Of a DNA stretch of 64,000 bases, positions 33,443-41,285 are shown in pieces; position 1 is the first letter of the stretch, and the number at the start of each line of letters is the position of its first letter. Under the pieces are notes generated by a model. That model saw only the letters and a list, made by a program, of their open reading frames with translations. It made no database searches and had not been told where the DNA came from. The position numbers and the translations under genes were made by a program. This DNA is from Roseococcus sp. SYP-B2431 (GTDB taxonomy: Bacteria; Pseudomonadota; Alphaproteobacteria; Acetobacterales; Acetobacteraceae): positions 58,378 to 122,377 of the forward strand of contig NZ_SJXD01000001.1 of assembly GCF_004336745.1 (NCBI RefSeq). The letters run 5' to 3'.

Positions 33443-34744
33443 ATGACGTCAGACTGGACCGAGCCACGGGCGGTGGCGGCCCTGCGGGCCTTGTTCGATG
33501 CCGGAGTGCGCGCGGCGGATCCGCTGGCGGTGCTGGCCCCGCACCTGCCCGCGCCGCCGAAGAACGGCCGTGTGGTCGTGGTCGGCGCCGGCAAGGCCGC
33601 GGCCAAGATGGCGCTCGCCGTGGAGCGCGCCTGGCCCGAGGTGCCGCTGACCGGCCTCGTCATCGCCCCGCACGGCGCGGACCTGCCCGACCCGCCCGAC
33701 CATCGCCGCATCGCGCTGCGCTTCGGCGCGCATCCCCGGCCCGACGCCTCGGGCGCGGCGGCGGCGGCCGGGATCCTGGCAGCTGTGCGCGGCCTGACCG
33801 CCGATGACCTGGTCCTGGCGCTGATCTCGGGCGGCGGCTCCTCGCTCTCCACCCTGCCGGCCGAGGGGCTGACGCTGGAGGACCTCGTCGCCGTGAACCA
33901 GGCGCTGCTGGATTCGGGCGCGCCCATCCACGAGATGAACTGCATCCGCAAGCATCTCTCCGCCTTTTCCGGGGGGCGGCTGGCGCTGGCGGCGGCGCCG
34001 GCGCGGGTGGTCACGCTCGCGATCTCCGACGTGCCGGGCGACGACCCGGAGGTCATCGCCTCCGGCCCGACCGTGGCCGACCCCTCGACCTTCGAGGAAG
34101 CGCGGGCCCTGGTCGCCCATTACCGCATGCCCCTTCCCGAGGCCGCCATGCGCCACCTCGCCGAGGGTCGCGACGAGACGCCCAAGCCCGGCGACCCGCG
34201 CCTCGCCGGCCATGAGCTGCGGATGATCGCGACGCCGCTCATGGCGCTGCGGGCCATGGCCGAAGCGGCGCGCGGGATGGGTCTCGCGCCCCTCATCCTC
34301 GGCGACGCGCTGGAGGGGGAGGCCCGCACGGTCGGCCAGGCGCTGGCCGGCATCGCCCGCAGCGCGGCCTCGCATGGGCTGCCGCTCGGCGCGCCCTGCG
34401 TGCTGCTCTCCGGCGGGGAGACCACCGTGACCATGGCGCCCGGCACCCAGGGCGCCGGCGGGCGGGGCACGGAGTGCCTGCTCGGCATGGCGCTGGCGCT
34501 GAACGGGGCGCCTGGCACCTGGGCGCTCTGCGCCGATACGGATGGGATCGACGGGAAATCCGACGCCGCGGGCGCCATCGCCGGGCCCGGCACGCTGGAG
34601 GCGGCGCGAAAGGCCGGACTCGATCCGCGCGCGGCGCTGGCCCAGCATCGGAGCTACGACGTCTTCGAGGCCGCCGGCGGCCTGATCCGAACGGGACCGA
34701 CCCTCACCAACGTCAACGACCTTCGCATCCTTTTGGTCACTTAA
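33443..34744 (+). CDS. ttuD: Glycerate 2-kinase / hydroxypyruvate reductase-like (MOFRL)
   Basis: A 433-residue protein of the DUF4147-MOFRL family (GckA/TtuD). Family members phosphorylate D-glycerate to 2-phosphoglycerate; TtuD of the Agrobacterium tartrate cluster was named hydroxypyruvate reductase. Motifs: VVVGAGKAAAKMALAVE, the phosphate loop LISGGGSSLSTLPAEGL, DVPGDDPEVIASGPTVAD, LLSGGETTVTM, and the MOFRL end TDGIDGKSDAAGAI. ATG 33443 with a G-rich upstream is chosen; a much longer upstream frame is antisense to ttuC. It lies 65 bases before the pyruvate kinase. Confidence 0.88.
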   Translation: MTSDWTEPRAVAALRALFDAGVRAADPLAVLAPHLPAPPKNGRVVVVGAGKAAAKMALAVERAWPEVPLTGLVIAPHGADLPDPPDHRRIALRFGAHPRPDASGAAAAAGILAAVRGLTADDLVLALISGGGSSLSTLPAEGLTLEDLVAVNQALLDSGAPIHEMNCIRKHLSAFSGGRLALAAAPARVVTLAISDVPGDDPEVIASGPTVADPSTFEEARALVAHYRMPLPEAAMRHLAEGRDETPKPGDPRLAGHELRMIATPLMALRAMAEAARGMGLAPLILGDALEGEARTVGQALAGIARSAASHGLPLGAPCVLLSGGETTVTMAPGTQGAGGRGTECLLGMALALNGAPGTWALCADTDGIDGKSDAAGAIAGPGTLEAARKAGLDPRAALAQHRSYDVFEAAGGLIRTGPTLTNVNDLRILLVT

Positions 34745-34759
34745 CTTACCATTCGTAAG
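34745..34759 (+). promoter_or_regulatory. Candidate operator 1 upstream of HTH-pyruvate kinase
   Basis: CTTACCATTCGTAAG: CTTAC/GTAAG is a perfect 5-bp inverted repeat with a 5-base spacer. It begins at the base right after the preceding gene's stop and is related to the second site 42 bases on. Confidence 0.45.
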
Positions 34760-34775
34760 ATGCCGGAGGTTTCCC

Positions 34776-34803
34776 TTGCGGCCTGCCTTACGAGTGATAA
34801 CCT
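34776..34803 (+). promoter_or_regulatory. Candidate promoter of HTH-pyruvate kinase
   Basis: TTGCGG (34776-34781), 16 bases, TAACCT (34798-34803). The predicted start of transcription falls at or within a few bases of the ATG at 34810, so the mRNA may be leaderless; no Shine-Dalgarno is found near the ATG. Confidence 0.4.
34787..34801 (-). promoter_or_regulatory. Candidate operator 2 upstream of HTH-pyruvate kinase
   Basis: Read on the minus strand this is GTTATCACTCGTAAG, matching operator 1 at 12 of 15 positions. It overlaps the proposed -10. The two sites are inverted and 42 bases (about four helical turns) apart. Confidence 0.45.
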
Positions 34804-34809
34804 AGCGGC

Positions 34810-36459
34810 ATGCGCGATCCCGTCCTCGAGGATATCCTCGCCCGCCGCGGAGCGGTCACCCGCATCGCTTCCGCCCTCAATATCTCCACCGCGGCGGTGA
34901 GCCAGTGGAAGCGCGTCCCCGCCGACCGGGTGGACGACGTGGCCCAGCTCTTCGGCATAGAAGCGGAATCGCTCCGCTCGCCCGGCGCGCCGCCGCCCGC
35001 ACCCCGCGTCCCGGAAGGCTCCGTCCGCCCGCGCATTCCCATGCGCCGCCACCGCCGCACCAAGATCATCGCCACCCTCGGCCCGGCCAGTTCCTCGCTT
35101 GAGATGATCGAGAAGCTGTTCCGCCAGGGCGCCGACGTCTTCCGCCTCAACTTCTCCCATGGCAGCCACGAGGACCACGCCGCCCGCATCGCCATCATCC
35201 GCGAGGTGGAGCGCAAGACCGGCCGCCCCGTCGGCATCCTCGCTGACGTTCAGGGCCCCAAGCTGCGCGTGGGAAAATTCGCCGCCGGCCGGGTTCAGCT
35301 GGCGACCGGCAGCCGCTTCCGCCTCGACCTGAACCCCACGCCCGGCGACGTGAAGCGCGTCCAGCTGCCGCATCCCGAGATCATCAACGCCGCCCGCATC
35401 GGCACCACCCTGCTGCTCGATGACGGCAAGCTCCGGCTGCGCGTCGTCCGCCAGGTCGAGAACGACCATCTGGAGACGGAGGTCGTGGTGGGCGGCGCCC
35501 TGTCCGATCGCAAGGGCGTGAACGTGCCGGACGTGGCGCTGCCCATCCCCGCGCTCACCGCGAAGGACCGCGCCGACCTGGAATTCGTGCTGCCGCTGGG
35601 CGTCGAGTATATCGGCCTCTCCTTCGTGCAGCGGCCCGAGGACGTGGCCGAGGCCAAGGCCATCTGCGCCGGCCGCGCCTGGGTCATGGTGAAGATGGAG
35701 AAGCCCCAGGCCGTCGAGAATCTCGACGGCATCCTGGCGCTGACCGACTGCGTCATGGTCGCCCGCGGCGATCTCGGCGTGGAGATGCCGCCCGAGGAGG
35801 TGCCGCTCGTCCAGAAGCGCATCGTCCGCGCCGCCCGCAAGCTTGGCCTGCCGGTCGTCGTGGCGACGCAGATGCTGGAGAGCATGATCACCGCGCCCTC
35901 CCCCACCCGCGCCGAGGCCTCGGATGTCGCGACCGCCGTCTTCGACGGCGCCGATGCTGTGATGCTCTCGGCCGAGACGGCCGCCGGGCAGTTCCCGCTC
36001 GAGGCCGTGAACATCATGGACCGCATCGTGGCCCGGGTGGAGCAGGACCCGGACTGGCGCGCCCAGACCGACGCCAGCCGGCCCGACCCCGAAGGCACCA
36101 GCGCCGGTGCCATCGCCGCTGCCGCCCGCCAGGTGGCCCGTACCATCGATGCCGAGGTCATCGCGACCTTTACCAGCACCGGCTCCACCACCTTGCGCGC
36201 CGCGCGGGAGCGGCCGGATTGCCCGATCCTGGGCCTGACGCCGTTGGTGCAGTCGGCGCGACGACTCGCCGTGGTCTGGGGGGTGCATCCGCTGGTGGTT
36301 CAGGATATCCACTCCATGACGGAAATGGTGGCGCGAGCCTGCCGGGCGGCGCAGCAGGAAGGCTTCGTGCAGCCCGGCGACGAGGTGGTGGTGACGGCGG
36401 GCGTGCCCTTCGGGACGCCCGGCACCACCAATTCGCTCAGGGTCGCCATCGTGAAGTAG
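34810..36459 (+). CDS. ttuE: Pyruvate kinase with N-terminal HTH domain
   Basis: A 549-residue pyruvate kinase that turns PEP and ADP into pyruvate and ATP. Residues about 5-57 form a YdaS/Cro-type helix-turn-helix (AVTRIASALNISTAAVSQWK, then VPADRVDDVAQLFGI), joined by a proline-rich linker to a complete kinase starting near residue 78 (RRTKIIATLGPASS). Kinase motifs: RLNFSHG, ADVQGPKLRVG, VKMEKPQAVENLDGI (catalytic Lys), ARGDLGVEMP, and ATQMLESMI-APSPTRAEASDVA. The linker reads through without stop or frameshift. An internal ATG at 35041 would give a plain kinase but has no good Shine-Dalgarno. Position beside ttuD matches TtuE of the Agrobacterium tartrate cluster. Confidence 0.88.
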   Translation: MRDPVLEDILARRGAVTRIASALNISTAAVSQWKRVPADRVDDVAQLFGIEAESLRSPGAPPPAPRVPEGSVRPRIPMRRHRRTKIIATLGPASSSLEMIEKLFRQGADVFRLNFSHGSHEDHAARIAIIREVERKTGRPVGILADVQGPKLRVGKFAAGRVQLATGSRFRLDLNPTPGDVKRVQLPHPEIINAARIGTTLLLDDGKLRLRVVRQVENDHLETEVVVGGALSDRKGVNVPDVALPIPALTAKDRADLEFVLPLGVEYIGLSFVQRPEDVAEAKAICAGRAWVMVKMEKPQAVENLDGILALTDCVMVARGDLGVEMPPEEVPLVQKRIVRAARKLGLPVVVATQMLESMITAPSPTRAEASDVATAVFDGADAVMLSAETAAGQFPLEAVNIMDRIVARVEQDPDWRAQTDASRPDPEGTSAGAIAAAARQVARTIDAEVIATFTSTGSTTLRAARERPDCPILGLTPLVQSARRLAVVWGVHPLVVQDIHSMTEMVARACRAAQQEGFVQPGDEVVVTAGVPFGTPGTTNSLRVAIVK

Positions 36460-36503
36460 CCGCGACCGGCCCCGTCGGCCGTCGCCAAGGGGACCGAGTG
36501 CCG

Positions 36504-36872
36504 ATGAAGCGACTGATCCTGGCCTTTGGCCTCACCCTGGGTCTGGCTCTGGGGCTCGCCGGACCGGCGGCCGCGCAGCGCGCCGGGACCTACGACGTCA
36601 CGGGCGCCAACCCCGACGGCACGCAATACGCCGGCACCCTGCTGCTGGAGCAGATCGGCCTGCTCAGCTTCCGCCTGACCTGGACCATCGGTGCCGAGAC
36701 GATCGAAGGCGTGGGCATGGTGAGCGGCCTGGTCTTCGCCACCGCCTTCAGCCTGGGCAACCAGCCGAGCATGGGCATCTACGAGATCAAGCCCAACGGC
36801 GAGATGACCGGCCAGTGGACCATCATGGGGGCTTTTGCCGGCGGCACGGAAACCATTCGCCCGCGGCCGTAG
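36504..36872 (+). CDS. Small secreted protein, unknown
   Basis: A 122-residue protein with a signal peptide (MKRLILAFGLTLGLALGLAGPAAAQ). The mature part, about 98 residues, is beta-rich and hydrophobic/glycine-rich (YDVTGANPDGTQYAGTLLL, IYEIKPNGEMTGQWTIMG). The alternation of polar and aromatic residues and the GQWTI strand recall small periplasmic beta-sandwich proteins, but no family is recognised. AAGGGGACC lies upstream of ATG 36504. It follows the pyruvate kinase by 44 bases. Confidence 0.6.
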   Translation: MKRLILAFGLTLGLALGLAGPAAAQRAGTYDVTGANPDGTQYAGTLLLEQIGLLSFRLTWTIGAETIEGVGMVSGLVFATAFSLGNQPSMGIYEIKPNGEMTGQWTIMGAFAGGTETIRPRP

Positions 36873-36895
36873 GTTTCGCGGCCGCCAGCAAAAGC

Positions 36896-37010
36896 CTTTT
36901 CAACGCCCTCAGGCGCCGAGCGCTCGCTCCGCTCGCTTGGCTCGCCGCGCCTCTGGGGCGCCAAGCCGGAAGGTGGAGTGGGCGGCGCCGGCCGCTTTGC
37001 GGCCGGATTC
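36896..37010 (-). repeat. Dispersed intergenic repeat, copy B
   Basis: On the minus strand GAATCCGGCCGCAAAGCGGCCGGCGCCGCCCA, TTCCGGCTTGGCG, GGCGCGGCGAGCCAAGCGAGC, GGAGCGAGCGCTCGGCGCCTGAGGGC and GAAAAG: same order and length as copy A. Located between the convergent secreted-protein and enoyl-CoA hydratase genes. Confidence 0.75.
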
Positions 37011-37052
37011 TCGGTGGGCCCGCTTGCCTTTTGCTGGCCCGCCCCTTGGCGA

Positions 37053-37847
37053 CTAAGCCGCCCAGCTCGGCTTCCGCTTCTCCTTGAAGGCCGCGATGCC
37101 TTCCGCCGCTTCCGGGCTGGAGCCCGTGCGGGCGAAAGCCTCCGCGCCCATCTCCGCATAGCTCTCCGGCGCCAGCGGGCCGAGCGCGGCCAGCAGGCCC
37201 TTGGTCTCGGCCAGCGCGCCCGGCGCGCCCTCCAGGATCAGCGCGACGCTCTGCGCCACCAAGGCGTCGAGGCCAGCGCGATCCGCGCCGACCTCGTGGA
37301 CCAGGCCCCAGCGCAGCGCCGTGGCCGAGTCGACGACATTCGCCTCCAGCACCATGCGCGTGGCGTTCGGCCGGCCGATCCGGCGCGCGACCCAGGGCAG
37401 GATCTGCGCCGCCACCAGCCCGCGCCGCGTTTCCGGCGCCGAGAACCTCGCCTCCGCGCTGGCGAAGGCGATATCCGCGCAGCAGACGAAGCCGAGGCCG
37501 CCGGCATGGGCGGCCCCCTCGATGGCGGCGATCACCACCTGCGGCAGCTCGGAGAGTTCCTGGAAGCGCGCGCCGATGCGGCGGTTGCGGGCGAGCTGCG
37601 CCGCCAGCCGCTCCTCGGGCGTGCCCTGCGCCATCTCGGTGAGGTCGAGGCCGGCGCAAAAATGCCCGCCGGCCCCACGCAGCACCACGATGCGCGCCTG
37701 GGAATCCCCGCGCAGCCCGGCGATGAGCTCGTCCAGCGCCTCGCCCATGCCGCCGCCGATGGCATTGCGCCGGGCGGGGCGGTTCAGCGTCACGTGAACC
37801 ACCGGCCCCTCGCGACGAACGAGGACCGGCGGCTCCGTGCCGCTCAT
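37053..37847 (-). CDS. Enoyl-CoA hydratase/isomerase family protein
   Basis: A crotonase-fold enzyme of 264 residues. The oxyanion-hole segments are GAGGHFCAGLDLTEM and AAIEGAAHAGGLGFVCCADI; the active-site region reads FSAPETRRGLVAAQILPWV. The form resembles methylglutaconyl-CoA or related hydratases, but the substrate cannot be read. ATG 37847 is chosen because it overlaps the rne TGA (ATGA) as a coupled start; an in-frame ATG at 37856 is the alternative. The coupling to rne is unusual. Confidence 0.82.
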   Translation of the reverse strand: MSGTEPPVLVRREGPVVHVTLNRPARRNAIGGGMGEALDELIAGLRGDSQARIVVLRGAGGHFCAGLDLTEMAQGTPEERLAAQLARNRRIGARFQELSELPQVVIAAIEGAAHAGGLGFVCCADIAFASAEARFSAPETRRGLVAAQILPWVARRIGRPNATRMVLEANVVDSATALRWGLVHEVGADRAGLDALVAQSVALILEGAPGALAETKGLLAALGPLAPESYAEMGAEAFARTGSSPEAAEGIAAFKEKRKPSWAA

Positions 37848-40672
37848 CGCTTCCACCAGCCCCCACGGCGAGGCGCGGCGGCGGCCACCTCCTCGACCGT
37901 CTTGGGCTGGATGGCCGGGCCGATCACGACTTCCGCCGCCGGCTCCGGTTCGGCCTTCGGTGGCGAGGCGCCGCCGACCGGCTCTGGGATGGGCTCGGGC
38001 TTCGGCTCGACCGGCTCCGCGGCGACGGGTTCCACCGCCGCCAGAGGCGCGGCCTCGATCGGCTCGACCTCGGGCACCGCGTCGGCGGCCGGCGCAGGCG
38101 CTGATTCCGCGGGCGCTGATTCCACGGACGCAGATTCCAGAGGCGCCGGTTCCGCCGGCGCGGCCGGGCGGGCGACGAGCGCCGCCTCGGCCGCCGCCTC
38201 GGCCGCCTCCATGGCTGCCATCAGGCTGTCGGTCGTATTGGCGAAAGGATCGGCGGGTGTCGGGCCGGCATAGCCGGCCGGCGCCGGAGCCACGAAGGCG
38301 GCGGGCGCTTCCGGCGCCTCCCGCTCGGCCGCAGGCGCCTCGCCCTCGCGCCGGCGACGGCCGCCGCGGCGGCCCCGGCGGCGGCGCGCCGACTCCTCGC
38401 TCTCCACGGGGCTCTCCACGGCGCCCTCCATGGGGCTCTCGGCCGGCTCGGCCTCTGCATCGACCTCGGCGGGCGCGGCATCCTCGGCTCCCGCCTCCGC
38501 CTCGGAGGCGCCCTCGGCCGGCGCCTCGACACCGTCCTCGGCGCCTTCCCCACGCTCCGGCCCGCCCTCGCGACGGCCGCGGCCCCGGCGGCGGCGGCGC
38601 GGACGGCGGGCCCGCTCCTCCTCCGTCATCCCGGCCTCGGAGGCGTCCGAGGCCTCGGCGGCCTCGGCTTCCTCGACCTCCTCGGCGGCCGCCTCTTCCT
38701 CGGCGGCATAGTCCATGCGCAGCGCGGCGGGACGGCTGTCCTCGATCGGCGGCGGCGGCGCCTTGCTGCGCTCGATCCGCGTCTCGGCGCCATGCAGCGT
38801 GTCGTCCGGATCGAAGAGCACGGTCACGCCCCAGCGATTCTCGATGTCGGCGAGCCGGTCACGCTTCTTGTTCAACAGGTAGAGGGCGGCGGCCGAGGTC
38901 ACCCGCACGGTGATCTCGGCGGCGCGGCGCTTGGCGCATTCCTCCTCGACGGCGCGCAGCACGGCAAGCGCGCTGCTCTCGAGCCCACGGACGGTGCCGC
39001 GGCCCAGGCAATGCGGGCAGGTGACGAAGGTCGTCTCGGCCAGCGAGGGGCGCAGGCGCTGGCGCGACAGCTCCAGCAGGCCGAAATGGCTGATGCGGCC
39101 GACCTGTATGCGCGCGCGGTCGGTGCGCAGCGCGTCCTTCAGCCGCTTCTCCACCATCGCATTGTGGCGGTTGGAGTCCATGTCGATGAAGTCGATGACG
39201 ATCAGCCCGGCCAGATCGCGCAGGCGCAGCTGGCGGGCGACCTCGTCGGCGGCCTCGAGATTGGTCCGCAGCGCGGTGTCCTCGATGCTCCTCTCGCGCG
39301 TCGAGCGGCCGGAGTTCACGTCGATCGCGACCAGCGCCTCGGTCTGGTTGATGACGAGGTAGCCGCCCGAGCGGAGCTGGCAGTTCGGCTCGTGCATCGC
39401 ATCGAGCTGCGCCTCGGCCTGGAAGCGCGAGAAGAGCGGCACGGTGCCGTCGCGATAGGCCTGGATCTTGCGGGCGTGCTCCGGCATCAGCATGCGCATG
39501 AATTCGCGCGCCTGGGCATAGGCCGTGTCGCCCTCGACGATGATCTCGTCCATGTCGCGGGCATAGCCGTCGCGGATGGAGCGCTTGATGAGGTCGGCCT
39601 CTTCGTAGATCAGCGCCGGCGCGGTGCTGGCCAGGGTGCGCTCGCGGATATCGTCCCAGAGGCGCAGGAGGTACTCGCAGTCGCGCCGGATCTCGGGCTT
39701 CGGCCGCTGCGCGCCCGCCGTGCGGACGATGAGCGACATGCCATGCGGCATCTCCAGCTCGTCGATCACCTCGCGCAGGCGGCGGCGGTCGGAGCTGGAG
39801 GTGATCTTGCGGGAGACGCCGCCGCCGCGCGGGCTGTTGGGCATCAGCACGGAGAACCGGCCGGCCAGGGAGATATAGGTGGTGAGTGCCGCGCCCTTGG
39901 TGCCGCGCTCCTCCTTCACGACCTGGATGAGGAGGATCTGCCGGCGGCGGATGACCTCCTGGATCTTGTAGTTGCGCAAGAAGCGCGGGGAGGAGCGGCG
40001 CTCGCGGCGCTCCTCCTCCTGCTCGGCCTCGGCCTCTCCCTCGGCATCGCCCTCGGACTCGCCGATGGTCTCGGGCGGCGGGGCGTCGGAGGGGGGCAGG
40101 ATCTCGACGCGGCTGCCGTTCTCGTCGTCGCCCTCGGAGGCTTCGGCCGATTCCGGCCGGCCCTGCGATTCGAGCTGCGCGACGATATCGGCTTCCATCT
40201 CCTCGGGGGTGGGCTGCTCGGAGGTCAGCTCCTGCGGCAGGGCCTCCAGCGGCGGCTCCTCGGCCGGCTCGGCGTCGCCGGCCGCGACCTCGGCGGCGCG
40301 GGCCGCCTGGGCGGCGGCGCGGGCCGCCTGGGCCTGGGCCCGGCGCTCGTCGTCGCGGGCCTCGGCCTCGGCCTCCTCGCGGGCCTCGGCCTCCTGGGCC
40401 TCGATCAGCCGCTGACGGTCGGCGACGGGGATCTGGTAGTAGTCGGGGTGGATCTCACCGAAGGCCAGGAAGCCGTGGCGGTTGCCGCCATATTCCACGA
40501 AGGCGGCCTGCAGGCTCGGTTCCACGCGGACGACGCGGGCGAGGTAGATGTTGCCCTTGAGAGGCAGCCGGTTGGCGGCCTCCAGGTCGAATTCATCGAC
40601 GCGATGGCCATCCATCACGACCACCCGGGTCTCTTCCGGGTGGGCCGCGTCGATCAACATGCGCTTGGTCAT
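37844..40672 (-). CDS. rne: Ribonuclease E
   Basis: The endonuclease that starts decay of most mRNAs and matures rRNA/tRNA, about 942 residues. The S1 domain (about 35-275) is split by an acidic/alanine-rich insertion at about 92-236, as in alphaproteobacteria. Then follow the 5'-sensor and RNase H-like parts, the catalytic VAIDVNSGRSTRERS with the second Asp in IVIDFIDMDSN, and the zinc link CPHCLGRG. The tail after about 700 is an arginine-rich ([26 protein letters not shown]) and acidic disordered scaffold ending RRGGWWKR. ATG 40672 begins the conserved MTKRMLID. Confidence 0.95.
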   Translation of the reverse strand: MTKRMLIDAAHPEETRVVVMDGHRVDEFDLEAANRLPLKGNIYLARVVRVEPSLQAAFVEYGGNRHGFLAFGEIHPDYYQIPVADRQRLIEAQEAEAREEAEAEARDDERRAQAQAARAAAQAARAAEVAAGDAEPAEEPPLEALPQELTSEQPTPEEMEADIVAQLESQGRPESAEASEGDDENGSRVEILPPSDAPPPETIGESEGDAEGEAEAEQEEERRERRSSPRFLRNYKIQEVIRRRQILLIQVVKEERGTKGAALTTYISLAGRFSVLMPNSPRGGGVSRKITSSSDRRRLREVIDELEMPHGMSLIVRTAGAQRPKPEIRRDCEYLLRLWDDIRERTLASTAPALIYEEADLIKRSIRDGYARDMDEIIVEGDTAYAQAREFMRMLMPEHARKIQAYRDGTVPLFSRFQAEAQLDAMHEPNCQLRSGGYLVINQTEALVAIDVNSGRSTRERSIEDTALRTNLEAADEVARQLRLRDLAGLIVIDFIDMDSNRHNAMVEKRLKDALRTDRARIQVGRISHFGLLELSRQRLRPSLAETTFVTCPHCLGRGTVRGLESSALAVLRAVEEECAKRRAAEITVRVTSAAALYLLNKKRDRLADIENRWGVTVLFDPDDTLHGAETRIERSKAPPPPIEDSRPAALRMDYAAEEEAAAEEVEEAEAAEASDASEAGMTEEERARRPRRRRRGRGRREGGPERGEGAEDGVEAPAEGASEAEAGAEDAAPAEVDAEAEPAESPMEGAVESPVESEESARRRRGRRGGRRRREGEAPAAEREAPEAPAAFVAPAPAGYAGPTPADPFANTTDSLMAAMEAAEAAAEAALVARPAAPAEPAPLESASVESAPAESAPAPAADAVPEVEPIEAAPLAAVEPVAAEPVEPKPEPIPEPVGGASPPKAEPEPAAEVVIGPAIQPKTVEEVAAAAPRRGGWWKR

Positions 40673-41097
40673 GCGAGGGTAACTCCGCACCGCGGCGGGG
40701 CATCGGAGCGCCCGGCCGGCGGCGGAAAGGGTGTGTGGATTCCGGGTGCGGGCCGTTCGGCGGCGATGTCCTGGACATGCGCTTGCGTCCTCACTCGGGG
40801 GCGCGGAAGCCCTCTTCCTGCACCGCGAAGCGCGGCCGGCAGGCAAAAGGGCATCGTGCCCAATGGGTCACCCCCACGGATGTGCGCCCTTCACGGGCGG
40901 ACGATATTGCGGCAGGTGGGCGCAACCGCGTCTCGGCATGGCCAGCCTGCACCGCGGGCACGCAGGCGGAACCGGCAGCGTCCTTTCTTCGGAGCGCCGC
41001 AAAAGGGGGCGTCCATCCGGCGGACCACGACCGGGGCTTGGCGCGCGAAAAGCCGCGCCGTCCGCCCCTGCTCCGCCCGCAGCACCTATCGCTGGGG
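40673..41097 (-). promoter_or_regulatory. Predicted long 5' leader of rne
   Basis: The 613-base gap between rne and the amidase holds no supported gene. If transcription starts about 7 bases after the proposed -10 (near 41097), rne has a leader of roughly 425 bases. E. coli rne has a leader of similar length by which RNase E regulates itself; the same may hold here. Short complementary GC-rich segments are seen but no recognised RNA family. Confidence 0.4.
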
Positions 41098-41103
41098 CAA
41101 GTC

Positions 41104-41132
41104 AGCATAGGCGAGGTGGCCAAGCGTCACAA
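41104..41132 (-). promoter_or_regulatory. Predicted rne promoter
   Basis: On the minus strand TTGTGA (41132-41127), a 17-base spacer, and TATGCT (41109-41104): a good sigma-70-type promoter directed at rne. Confidence 0.5.
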
Positions 41133-41285
41133 GGCGCACTGTGGACAAGTCGGATCGCCGAGGCCGGCCAGGATGCCCTGGCGCTGCACAAACGCGCTGC
41201 GTCCTGCCTGCATGGGAAGCACGTCCTCTGGATTTTTCGGGCCCCCGCCCCTACTCTCCGGTCACCGCGATGGGGGTTGCGGCCT

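Noticed and set aside
31973..34744. A 923-codon open frame that would extend the glycerate kinase far upstream
   Set aside because: The first half is antisense to ttuC and to the TTT protein, has the composition of a shadow frame, and the conserved kinase starts only at 33443.
35041..36459. Treating the pyruvate kinase as an ordinary one starting at ATG 35041
   Set aside because: There is no suitable ribosome-binding site and the upstream HTH pattern is in the same frame without interruption. Kept only as an alternative.
38000..40480. Repetitive-looking GC-rich DNA in the rne region
   Set aside because: The repeats are explained by Ala/Glu/Pro-rich and Arg-rich disordered segments of RNase E; no separate repeat or CRISPR structure is present.
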